From: CAVQFO01 sp963711725
GTDB lineage: Bacteria; Pseudomonadota; Gammaproteobacteria; Nitrococcales; Aquisalimonadaceae
DNA length: 64,000 nt
Reading direction: 5' to 3'
NCBI GenBank assembly: GCA_963711725.1
Contig: CAVQFO010000030.1
Span: 1 to 64,000 of the forward strand
Each line of letters starts with the position of its first letter. Position 1 is the first letter of the stretch. Under the pieces are notes generated by a model, which saw only the letters and a list, made by a program, of their open reading frames with translations, did no database searches and had not been told where the DNA came from. Shown piece by piece: positions 9,024 to 17,906 of this stretch. The translations under genes and the position numbers were made by a program.

Positions 9024-9857
9024 TCACTGCGCCTGGATCATGTGCACATCCCGTTGCGGGAACGGGATGGAGATGCCTTCGGCGTCGAATGCTTTCTTCA
9101 CTTTTTCCTGCATGTCCCAGTAGAAAGGCCAGTAGTCGCCGGAGTTCGTCCAGGCCCTGACGATAAGGTCCACGGAGCTCTCGCCCAGAGCGCCGACAAC
9201 AATGAGCGGCTCGGGCTCTTTCAGCGCCCGCTCGTCGGCCTCGATCAAGCGTTTGCACACGGCCTTGGCCTTGTCGATATCGTCGCCGTAGCCGATACCG
9301 AAGCTCATGTCGCAGCGGCGGGTGGGGTAGGCGCTGATATTGGTGAGACTGGCGTTGGAAAGGCTGCCGTTGGGGATGACGACCCGTCGATTATCGAAGG
9401 TGTTGACGATGGTATATAGGATCTGGATTTCCGCCACCGTGCCGAGGTAGCCCTGGGCCTCTATGGCGTCGCCGACCTTGAAGGGTTTGAAGATCAGGAT
9501 CAGCACGCCGCCGGCGAAATTCGCCAAACTCCCCTGCAAGGCCAGGCCCACGGCGAGGCCGGCGGCGCCGATAATGGCAATGAACGAGGTGGTGGCGATC
9601 CCGACCATGGACGCCGCCGAAATGAACAGCAGCACCTTGAGGAGGGCGCCGACCAGGCCGCAGAGGAATTTGTTGAGGGTGGGATCCTTGGCGCCCAGTT
9701 TCCGGTCCAGCACGCTCACGAAGCGGTTGATCAGCCACAAGCCCACAACCAAGGTGACGATCGCCAGCACGACCTTCGGTGCGTAGGCCATCACCATGCC
9801 GATCGCTTGATTAAGCAGTTCCAACGCCTTGCCGTTTGCCCCAAGTAAATCGTTCAC
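9024..9857 (-). CDS. Small-conductance mechanosensitive channel, MscS family
   Basis: A 277-residue inner-membrane channel that opens on membrane tension to release solutes during hypo-osmotic shock. Three membrane segments lie at about 25-47, 68-90 and 93-125; the pore helix TM3 has the Gly/Ala pattern 'GAAGLAVGLALQGSLANFAGG'-type (about 97-117). The beta domain follows ('FKVGDAIEAQGYLGTVAEI', then 'IPNGSL'). Length is close to E. coli MscS (286). The start is a GTG at 9857 with AAGGAGT 5-6 bases upstream. It is monocistronic with its own terminator. Confidence 0.92.
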   Translation of the reverse strand: MNDLLGANGKALELLNQAIGMVMAYAPKVVLAIVTLVVGLWLINRFVSVLDRKLGAKDPTLNKFLCGLVGALLKVLLFISAASMVGIATTSFIAIIGAAGLAVGLALQGSLANFAGGVLILIFKPFKVGDAIEAQGYLGTVAEIQILYTIVNTFDNRRVVIPNGSLSNASLTNISAYPTRRCDMSFGIGYGDDIDKAKAVCKRLIEADERALKEPEPLIVVGALGESSVDLIVRAWTNSGDYWPFYWDMQEKVKKAFDAEGISIPFPQRDVHMIQAQ

Positions 9858-9933
9858 CGGAAGACTCCTTCGTTATCGGGTTTGCTGTTAAAAGGGTGAA
9901 AATGCGCTCCGCGTTTCCCGGGTGGCTGCAACG

Positions 9934-11424
<1,491 letters not shown>

Positions 11425-11514
11425 GCTAGACCTCCCAGTCCGGCGTCGGGCGAGCGGGCGCATGGCCGCTCGCGAGAGGTGAATTCGTTCCTGCGGCCAT
11501 GTCGGAAAGCTGGA

Positions 11515-11847
11515 CTAGTGATGCTCTTTGACCGTCTTCGTCGATCCGTTCTCCTTCACCGATGCGATGGCGGCGTCGCGCTCCTTGGGAGTCGCATACA
11601 TATTGCTGGTGCCGATGACCTGGTGATTGGCGGCCTTGAGGTTGAAAAACGCTCGTCCGTCGGAGGCGTCCTTCTTCTCGTAGCGCTCATCAAGCCCGCA
11701 GTTGCTTTGAACCGAGGCGATTCCATTGTTGACCGAGTTCATGGACTCGTATTGCTCGCTGCGCAGGAGGATCTTGTCGTCCCCGCCCTTGAGCACGAAA
11801 TGGAACTGGCCCTTGGCGTTCTTGCTGACTTCGTACATTCCTTTCAT
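11515..11847 (-). CDS. yegP: YegP family protein (DUF1508)
   Basis: A 110-residue protein with two copies of the ~50-residue DUF1508 repeat: 'FHFVLKGGDDKILLRSEQY...GIASVQSN' and 'AFFNLKAANHQVIGTSNMY...AIASVKENG'. It aligns end to end with E. coli YegP (110 residues), which fixes the start at the ATG at 11847, preceded by GGAGAAGGG. The function of the family is unknown; it is a small cytoplasmic protein without catalytic motifs. The gene lies 90 bases upstream of the HerA-like gene on the same strand. Confidence 0.9.
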   Translation of the reverse strand: MKGMYEVSKNAKGQFHFVLKGGDDKILLRSEQYESMNSVNNGIASVQSNCGLDERYEKKDASDGRAFFNLKAANHQVIGTSNMYATPKERDAAIASVKENGSTKTVKEHH

Positions 11848-12271
11848 TTCCCTTCTCCGTGAGGCAACCCTTGGTGAAACAGATTCCGCCCTCCGCGAGC
11901 GGAACGCGCGCATCCGCCCAGGCGATCGGAAGTTCGGGGGGAGGAACTTGGGGACAAACCCGGAAGCGGGACACCACATCCGGGCAAGATAGAGTTGCGT
12001 TCCAGACGCCGCGACGCTGCGGCAGGCTTATTCAGTCTAGACTCGATATCGACGCGCAGCCGTGGCGACCAAGGGTAGTCCCCATGTCCGCCGAAAATGG
12101 GGGTCAGTGAGTGCTCGGGGGACATGGAACGGCGCACCGTTCAGTGCCGGAGTCGAGCCCCTTAAGCCACCGCCGCCCCTCGGCCTGAAAGGCGAGTACC
12201 GAATCGGGGCACAAAAAAATCCGGCTCCCCGTAACGGGAAGCCGGATTTTTGCTCAATCGAGAACCGCCGA
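11848..12271. other. Intergenic region with possible mobile-element remnant
   Basis: About 420 bases without a credible ORF. Bases 12082-12126 hold an imperfect inverted repeat (CCATGTCC ... GGGACATGG) around TGTCCGCCGAAAATGGGGG, which resembles terminal DNA of IS21-type elements from memory only. The dctP terminator lies at 12213-12251. Confidence 0.4.
12213..12251 (-). terminator. Rho-independent terminator of dctP
   Basis: On the minus strand an ATCCGGCTTCCCG-TTAC-GGGGAGCCGGAT hairpin runs into a T7 tract, about 20 bases after the dctP stop. The plus strand also has a T5 tract after the stem, so it may work in both directions. Confidence 0.88.
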
Positions 12272-13372
12272 TCAGAGGTTCTTGAGGTCGGACGTGGGGA
12301 ACGCGAAGCTGTCGAAGCCCTGTTCCGCCACATTGAACCAGGCGTACTGGCTGTCGCGGAACTTCTTCCACGGCTTGTAGATCTTCGCCCAGGTCTTGTC
12401 CTTGTCCGCCAGATCCTCGTACATCGCGAATGCGTTCTTCTGCGCGGCGGCCATGATGTCGTCGCTGAACTTGCGCAGCGTGACGCCGTGGCTCAACAGT
12501 TCCCGCAGGGCGATGGGGTTCAGGTAGTCGTAGTGAGCCACCATCTTCACGTTGGATTCGGCGGCGGCCACGGCGATGGCGTGCTTGAACTCCTTGGGCA
12601 GCTTGTTGAACTTGTCCGCGTTCACGTAGATCGAGAACATGGCGCTCGGCTCCCACCACGACGGGTAGTAGTAGTTCTTCGCCACTTCGTAGAACTTCAG
12701 CTTCTGATCGTCGTAGGGGCCCACGAACTCGGTGGCGTCGATCAGGCCGCGTTCCAGCGCCTGATAGATTTCGCCGGCCGCCAGGGTCTGCACGTTGACG
12801 CCCAGGGTGGACATCACCTTGCCGCCGAAGCCGGGAATACGCATCTTCAGACCCTTGAGGTCGTCGACGCTGTTCACCTGCTTGCGGAACCAGCCGCCCA
12901 TCTGGGTGGTGGTGTTGCCGCCGGGGAAGGCCACCATGTTGAAGTTGGAGAAGACCTCCTTGTTCAGCAGTTCGCTGCCACCGCCGTAGTACATCCAGGC
13001 GTTCTGCTGGCGGGTGGTCATGCCGAAGGGCACGGCGGTGTCGAAGGCCAGCGCCGGCGTCTTACCGATGTAGTAGTAGGACGCGGTGTGGCCCATTTCC
13101 ACGGTGCCGGCCTGAACGGCGTCGAACACCTGCAGGCCGCCCACCAGCTCACCGGCCGCGTAGGCTCGGACCTGGAACTTGCCGTCGGTCAGCTCGCTGA
13201 GCCGCTGCGAGAAGCTCTTGGCGCCGCCGAACAGGGTCTCCAGGATGGTGGGCCAGCTGGTCGCCATGCGCCAGTGGACGGTTTTCGCGGCGTGCACGAA
13301 CGGCGCACCCGTGATAGCCGTGCCCGCGGCTGCGCCTACGGCGGCCTTCTTGATAAAGTCACGACGTTTCAT
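12272..13372 (-). CDS. TRAP transporter substrate-binding protein (DctP family, TakP-like)
   Basis: A 366-residue periplasmic binding protein that captures an organic acid for the TRAP permease encoded just upstream. The N-terminus 'MKRRDFIKKAAVGAAAG' is a twin-arginine-like signal with cleavage predicted near 'VHAAK'. Mature features such as 'ATSWP', 'GGWFRKQVNSVDDLKGLKMR' and 'EFVGPYDDQK' fit the DctP family, closest to the TakP 2-oxo-acid-binding branch; the ligand assignment is an inference. The ATG has GGAGAG five bases upstream. It is the last gene of dctQ-dctM-dctP; 131 bases separate it from dctM. Confidence 0.9.
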   Translation of the reverse strand: MKRRDFIKKAAVGAAAGTAITGAPFVHAAKTVHWRMATSWPTILETLFGGAKSFSQRLSELTDGKFQVRAYAAGELVGGLQVFDAVQAGTVEMGHTASYYYIGKTPALAFDTAVPFGMTTRQQNAWMYYGGGSELLNKEVFSNFNMVAFPGGNTTTQMGGWFRKQVNSVDDLKGLKMRIPGFGGKVMSTLGVNVQTLAAGEIYQALERGLIDATEFVGPYDDQKLKFYEVAKNYYYPSWWEPSAMFSIYVNADKFNKLPKEFKHAIAVAAAESNVKMVAHYDYLNPIALRELLSHGVTLRKFSDDIMAAAQKNAFAMYEDLADKDKTWAKIYKPWKKFRDSQYAWFNVAEQGFDSFAFPTSDLKNL

Positions 13373-13503
13373 CCTACTCTCCTTCTCTTCTTGTTGGCGG
13401 GCCCGTGGGCCGCTCGACCATCACTCAACCCGGATGGAGTGCATCGCGGGTCTGACTGAACAGTATAGATACACACTCGCTTGTTGCCCGACCGGCTCCA
13501 TGA

Positions 13504-14832
13504 CTAACTGGATCCGGTCAGCAGATGGACCAATTCCGGGAACGCAATGACCAGGAACAGGCCGACAACCTGGATGCCGATGAACGGGATCACCCCTCGA
13601 TAGATCTGCCCCGTGCGGACATGGGACGGCGTCACGCCTCGCAGATAGAACAGCGAGAAGCCGAACGGTGGTGTCAGGAACGAGGTTTGCAGATTCATGC
13701 CGATCATCACGCCGAACCACACCATGTCGACGCCCAGGTGCATGGCCGCCGGTGCCAGCAGCGGCAGTACGATGAAGGCGATTTCGAAGAAGTCGATGAA
13801 AAAGCCCAGAACGAAGATGACCAGGTTGGCGGCAATCAGGAAGCCCACTTCGCCGCCGGGGAGATTGGTGAGGAAGCTCTCCACCCACAGATCGCCGTTG
13901 AAGCCCCGGAACACCAGGCTGAAGGCCCGCGAGCCCACCAGGATGAACATCACCATGGCGGTGAGCTTGGTGGTGGAATCCATGGTGCCGATCAAGGTCT
14001 TGAAGTTCAGGCGGCGGTTCAACGCGGCCAGGATCATGGCGCCCACGGAGCCGAAGGCGCCCGCCTCGGTGGGCGTCGCCACGCCGGCAAAGATGGTGCC
14101 CAGCACCAGCAGAATCAGGGCCAGCGGCGGAATCATCACCAGGCACACCCGCACCAGCAAGTGCTTGAGGTTGGTGGCGCGTTCGGACTTGGGCAGGGCG
14201 GGCGCCGCGTCGGGCTTCAGGTAGGCCACGGTCAATGCGTACAGCCCGTACATCACCGCCAGCGAGACGCCGGGCAACAGCGAGCCGATGAACAGATCGC
14301 CCACGGACACACCCAACTGGTCGGCCAGCACGATCAGCACCACGCTGGGTGGAATCACTTGGCCCAGCGTGCCCGAGGCCGCGATGATGCCGGTGGACAG
14401 TTCCTTGGAATAGCCGTAGCGCAGCATCACAGGCAGCGAGATCATGCCCATGGCCACCACGGTGGCGCCCACCACGCCCGTGGCGGCGGCCAGCAGCGTG
14501 CCGACGGCGACCACGGCCAGCGCCAGGCCGCCCCGCAGCGGGCCGAACAATTGGCCCATGGTCTTGAGCAGGTCTTCCGCCAGCCCCGAGCGCTCCAGCA
14601 TGGTGCCCATGAAGATGAAATAGGGCACCGCCAGCAGCGTGAAGTTGTCCATCACCGAGAACACGCGCTGGGGCAGCGCCTGCATCAGGTTCATGTCGAA
14701 CAGCTCGAGATGAATGCCCAGTGGCAGGAAGGCCAGCGCGGTGCCGCCCAAGGCGAAGGCCACCGGATAGCCGCTGAAGATGAACACCAGGGCGACGAGG
14801 AACATCACCCCGCCCATCCAGTCCCAGCTCAT
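13504..14832 (-). CDS. dctM: TRAP transporter large permease subunit (DctM)
   Basis: A 442-residue inner-membrane protein with about 12 hydrophobic segments, the sodium-dependent translocation subunit of the TRAP system. Family features include an N-terminal 'FIFSGYPVAFALGG', 'PYFIFMGTMLERSGLAEDLL', 'VIPPSVVLIVLADQLG' and 'TPTEAGAFG', typical of the DctM/IT superfamily. Its ATG overlaps the dctQ stop by four bases (ATGA), so the two are translationally coupled. Energy comes from an ion gradient rather than ATP, as known for TRAP systems. Confidence 0.93.
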   Translation of the reverse strand: MSWDWMGGVMFLVALVFIFSGYPVAFALGGTALAFLPLGIHLELFDMNLMQALPQRVFSVMDNFTLLAVPYFIFMGTMLERSGLAEDLLKTMGQLFGPLRGGLALAVVAVGTLLAAATGVVGATVVAMGMISLPVMLRYGYSKELSTGIIAASGTLGQVIPPSVVLIVLADQLGVSVGDLFIGSLLPGVSLAVMYGLYALTVAYLKPDAAPALPKSERATNLKHLLVRVCLVMIPPLALILLVLGTIFAGVATPTEAGAFGSVGAMILAALNRRLNFKTLIGTMDSTTKLTAMVMFILVGSRAFSLVFRGFNGDLWVESFLTNLPGGEVGFLIAANLVIFVLGFFIDFFEIAFIVLPLLAPAAMHLGVDMVWFGVMIGMNLQTSFLTPPFGFSLFYLRGVTPSHVRTGQIYRGVIPFIGIQVVGLFLVIAFPELVHLLTGSS

Positions 14833-15392
14833 AGGCCGCTCTCCAGTTCGTCTCTGGCGGGCGATTCGGGAACCCGGTCACCGCGGATGACCGCCACGCA
14901 CTTGATGAGTTGGGAAATGCCTTGCAGGAACAGCAGGACGAAGGCCACGGGAACCACCGTCTTGATGGGGTATCGCGGCAGCCCGGAGGGGTCCGACGAC
15001 ATCTCGTGGATCTTCCAGGAGAACTCCACCCAGTTCAGCGACAGCCAAATGGTGATGGCGCAGAAGGGCAGCAAAAACAGGATTGAGCCGAACAGATCCA
15101 GCCAGGCTTTGCCCTTGGGCGAGAGCCGCGAATAGAAAATGTCGACCCGGACATGGGCATCTTGGCGCAGGGCATAGGCTGCGGCCAGCATGAAGATGGC
15201 ACCAAACAAGTACCACTGCAGCTCCAGATAGGCGTTGGAGCTGAGGTTCTGGCCTATGAAACTGCCCAGGTAACGGACGGTGGCGTTGTACACGCCCACC
15301 AGGATCATCAACAGCGACAGCCAGTACATGAGCTGGCCGACTTTGGTGTTCAGCCAGTCGATGCCTTCGGCCAGCTTGAGCAGCACTCGCAT
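14829..15392 (-). CDS. dctQ: TRAP transporter small permease subunit (DctQ)
   Basis: A 187-residue inner-membrane protein with four predicted segments (about 18-40, 57-77, 95-118, 138-165) and the family motif 'LQWYLFGAIFMLAAAYALRQ' with 'DAHVRVDIFY'. It partners the large permease encoded next. It is the first gene of the dctQMP unit; the upstream ~130 bases hold no promoter that I can identify with confidence. Confidence 0.92.
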   Translation of the reverse strand: MRVLLKLAEGIDWLNTKVGQLMYWLSLLMILVGVYNATVRYLGSFIGQNLSSNAYLELQWYLFGAIFMLAAAYALRQDAHVRVDIFYSRLSPKGKAWLDLFGSILFLLPFCAITIWLSLNWVEFSWKIHEMSSDPSGLPRYPIKTVVPVAFVLLFLQGISQLIKCVAVIRGDRVPESPARDELESGL

Positions 15393-15524
15393 TCCGGCTC
15401 CCCCCGTTTGGTGGCAACGTGCGCCCGCCGTGAGCCGGCGGCGGGGCAGGATCGGTCTATTTTTACCGGGCGTCTTTGACGCTCTTGCATCCTTGCCGAA
15501 GCCGGCCCGAGCTGGCCGGCGGCA

Positions 15525-15875
15525 TCACCACGTCAGAATCTTCCAGCGATTCACCGCCGGAGGTCCGTCGTCCATGACGTCGCGGCGCGTGTCCAGGCTT
15601 CCGTTGCCGTCTGAATCATACATGAAATAAGGCGGCCCAACGGAAGGCGTGATCTTCACGGCGTAGACGTGGCCGTTGACGCTGTATTCCTCGATCGTTG
15701 CCCAGTTGCGCTTGACGATCGTGACCTTGGGCTCGATGTCCTGGCCCTTGGTCAATGCCTCGGGGGGAGGTGGCGGCGTGATCTTCGGTTGATCCGATTT
15801 GTTATTGTCCGCGGCCATGGCGGCGGAGGCCGCCAGCAGCATGACCAGCGTAGGGCAAATTCGTTTCATATTCAT
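15525..15875 (-). CDS. DUF2782 family periplasmic protein
   Basis: A 116-residue protein with a signal peptide (about 1-24, ending 'AAMAAD'), a proline run 'TPPPPPE', and a C-terminal domain with 'VTIVKRNWATIEEYSVNGHVYAVKITPSVGPPYF' split over about 50-85 and 'DSDGNGSLDTRR'. This matches DUF2782, small proteins often encoded near polA in gammaproteobacteria; function unknown. Two ATGs (15875 and 15869) are possible and neither has a strong ribosome-binding site. It lies 86 bases after the LOG gene on the same strand. Confidence 0.78.
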   Translation of the reverse strand: MNMKRICPTLVMLLAASAAMAADNNKSDQPKITPPPPPEALTKGQDIEPKVTIVKRNWATIEEYSVNGHVYAVKITPSVGPPYFMYDSDGNGSLDTRRDVMDDGPPAVNRWKILTW

Positions 15876-15961
15876 CCAGCGTTGAGGGCTTTTGGCCCGG
15901 CCGGTTGTTGTGCGCTCATTCCCATGCTTGTGGCCTTGGGGAGCGGAGCCAGTGTTTTCAA

Positions 15962-16681
15962 TCAGAGCTCCAGCAGAATTTCCTTCTCGCGCGCGGAAGG
16001 TTCGAAGCCGCGGTGCTCGTAGTGATCGAAGATAGCTTCCACGACCTCTTCCGGCTTGTCCAGCACCTTGAACAGATCCAGGTCTTCCTCGTTGATCGTC
16101 CCCTCCGCCACCAGGGCGTCCCGGAACCACTGGATCAGGCCTTCCCAGAACGGCCGGTGCACGAGGATGATGGGGATGCGCCGGGTCTTGCCCGTCTGCA
16201 CCAGCGTCAGGATCTCCGCCATTTCGTCCAGCGTGCCGAACCCGCCTGGGAGTACGACGTAGGCCGAGGCGTATTTCACGAACATCACCTTGCGGGAGAA
16301 GAAATGCCGGAAGTTCAGGGTGATGTCCTGGTAGGGGTTGCCCACCTGTTCGTGAGGGAGCTGAATGTTGAGCCCGATGCTGGGGGATTTGCCGGCATAG
16401 GCGCCCTTGTTGGCCGCCTCCATGATGCCAGGGCCGCCGCCGCTGACCACGGAAAAGCCGGCGTCGGACAGTGCCCGGGAGATGTCCTCCGCCAGCTTGT
16501 AGTAGGGGTGATCCGGCGGCGTGCGCGCGGAACCGAACACGCTGACCGAAGGTTTGATCTGGGCCAGGCGCTCGAAGCCCTCCACGAATTCGGCCATGAT
16601 CTGGAAAATCTTCCAGGATTCGCGGGTCATGATGGTGTCGTTGACCGCTTGGCGGCCGGCGAATTTGTCGGAGGTATCCAT
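15962..16681 (-). CDS. LOG family protein (TIGR00730, lysine decarboxylase-like fold)
   Basis: A 239-residue Rossmann-like protein with the signature 'PGGFGTLDE' and 'SGGGPGIMEAANKGA', characteristic of the LOG family. Some members release active cytokinin bases from nucleotide precursors by cleaving ribose 5'-phosphate; others cleave AMP. The larger size and N-terminal extension 'WKIFQIMAEFVEGFE' fit the bacterial type II-like group. The ATG at 16681 is preferred to the TTG at 16717 because an AGAG-type site precedes it. The substrate here is unknown. Confidence 0.88.
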   Translation of the reverse strand: MDTSDKFAGRQAVNDTIMTRESWKIFQIMAEFVEGFERLAQIKPSVSVFGSARTPPDHPYYKLAEDISRALSDAGFSVVSGGGPGIMEAANKGAYAGKSPSIGLNIQLPHEQVGNPYQDITLNFRHFFSRKVMFVKYASAYVVLPGGFGTLDEMAEILTLVQTGKTRRIPIILVHRPFWEGLIQWFRDALVAEGTINEEDLDLFKVLDKPEEVVEAIFDHYEHRGFEPSAREKEILLEL

Positions 16682-16836
16682 TTCGTTCTCTGCGCGATGC
16701 CTTGTGATGGCGTTCAAAGTTGTCTGTTGCCGCCAGTATGTACCATAAGGCGGTGCTCGTGCAGCGTGCCGGGGTGTTTCATGCCTCGTGCCCCGAATAA
16801 AGAAAATGACAATCCCCGATTAAGGAGCAGGATTCC

Positions 16837-17592
16837 ATGAAAGCATTTCGCGCCGCCGTGCTCGCGGCCACTCTGATCGGCCTGAGTTCCGCCGCCAGCG
16901 CCGACGTGATCGGCTTCTCCGCCGGTATTGGCTATTGGGGCCAGGAGCCCAGCGGTACCGTGACCCCTGGAAAGAACTCGGACCAGTGGGACGTGAAGGA
17001 TGACTTCAATCTCGACAGCGACCACGCGGCCTTTGTGTGGGCCGCCCTGGAGCACCCGATTCCCGTTCTTCCGAATATCCGCTTGGAATACACCCCGATG
17101 AGTCTGACTGGCGACGGCCATCCGAGCCGGACGCTGACGTTCGAGGGAACGCCGTACACGGCGGCGGACAACATCCACGCCGACTTTACCCTGAACCAGA
17201 CGGACGTCATTTTGTACTACGAGCTGCTGGACAACTGGGTCAACCTGGATGTGGGCGTGGACGGGAAGTACGTCGACGGTGAAGCGAAGGTGCGTTCTCA
17301 GACTGGCGCCCGCATGGACAACGTCAGCTTCAGTGGCGTCCTGCCGCTGCTCTACGTCAACGCGCGCTTCGATATTCCAGCAACCGGGATCTTTCTGGGG
17401 TTCCAGGGCAGCGGCTTGGCCTATTCCGGCAACCGAATCGTCGACTGGCGGGCCAACGTGGGCTACAGCTACGCCATATTCAACATCGAGGCCGGTTGGC
17501 GGGCCGAGCAGGTCAAGCTCAAGGACGTGGACAACGTGGACGCCGACATTAAAGCCAGCGGGCCTTACGCGGCGTTGTCCGTGGACTTCTGA
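16837..17592 (+). CDS. Outer membrane beta-barrel protein (TIGR04219 type)
   Basis: A 251-residue protein with a signal peptide (1-22, 'SSAASAD'). Alternating hydrophobic strands end in 'GPYAALSVDF', with the C-terminal aromatic residue expected of outer-membrane barrels. Features such as 'GIGYWGQEPSGTV', 'IRLEYTPM' and 'LYYELLDNWVNLDVGVD' match the TIGR04219 group, whose function is unknown. It has a good AGGAG site and its own strong terminator, so it appears to be monocistronic. It is divergent from the LOG gene. Confidence 0.85.
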   Translation: MKAFRAAVLAATLIGLSSAASADVIGFSAGIGYWGQEPSGTVTPGKNSDQWDVKDDFNLDSDHAAFVWAALEHPIPVLPNIRLEYTPMSLTGDGHPSRTLTFEGTPYTAADNIHADFTLNQTDVILYYELLDNWVNLDVGVDGKYVDGEAKVRSQTGARMDNVSFSGVLPLLYVNARFDIPATGIFLGFQGSGLAYSGNRIVDWRANVGYSYAIFNIEAGWRAEQVKLKDVDNVDADIKASGPYAALSVDF

Positions 17593-17618
17593 CCGCCACC
17601 TCGGCGGTCGTGAAGAGG

Positions 17619-17647
17619 AAGGGGCCTGTGGCCCCTTTTTTGTTTTT
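17619..17647 (+). terminator. Rho-independent terminator of the outer membrane barrel gene
   Basis: GGGGCC-TGT-GGCCCC hairpin followed by TTTTTTGTTTTT, 27 bases after the stop codon. Confidence 0.9.
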
Positions 17648-17758
17648 CGTCACACCGCGAAGGACACGAAGAGGGCGAAGATGCGCGTATTCATTACGCT
17701 CACGTTCTTCGATCGGTGGTGTCGGTCATCCAACGCCCCCTCCCACTGCGCGACCAAC

Positions 17759-17836
17759 GTAGGTCGGATTAGCGAAGCGTAATCCGACATGGTTTTGCGG
17801 TTTCGCCGGACTGGTGGGTTTCGCCACGCTCTACCC
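17759..17836. repeat. Composite REP-like element, family A, copy upstream of polA
   Basis: The near-perfect palindrome at 17763-17788 (GTCGGATTAGCG-AA-GCGTAATC then CGAC) is followed by GGTTTTGCGGTTTCGCCGGA and by GTGGGTTTCGCCACGCTCTA. The same ordered modules recur downstream of polA at 20650-20732. Confidence 0.85.
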
Positions 17837-17906
17837 TCCCCGCGTCTTTGCATTGCCCCCCACATGTATCAAACTCCCTGACCAAACCGCGACGGAACCG
17901 AACCCC

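Larger units (their letters stand above)
17593..17906. other. Intergenic region with terminator and repeats
   Basis: About 314 bases holding the barrel gene's terminator (17619-17647), a fragment of the GAAGGACACGAAGAG-type repeat (about 17657-17680), and a composite REP-like element (17759-17836) just upstream of polA. Confidence 0.7.

Noticed and set aside
13525..15135. 536-codon plus-strand frame rich in Gln/His/Asp opposite the TRAP permease genes
   Set aside because: The composition is what antisense of hydrophobic membrane-protein codons gives; the real genes are dctM and dctQ.
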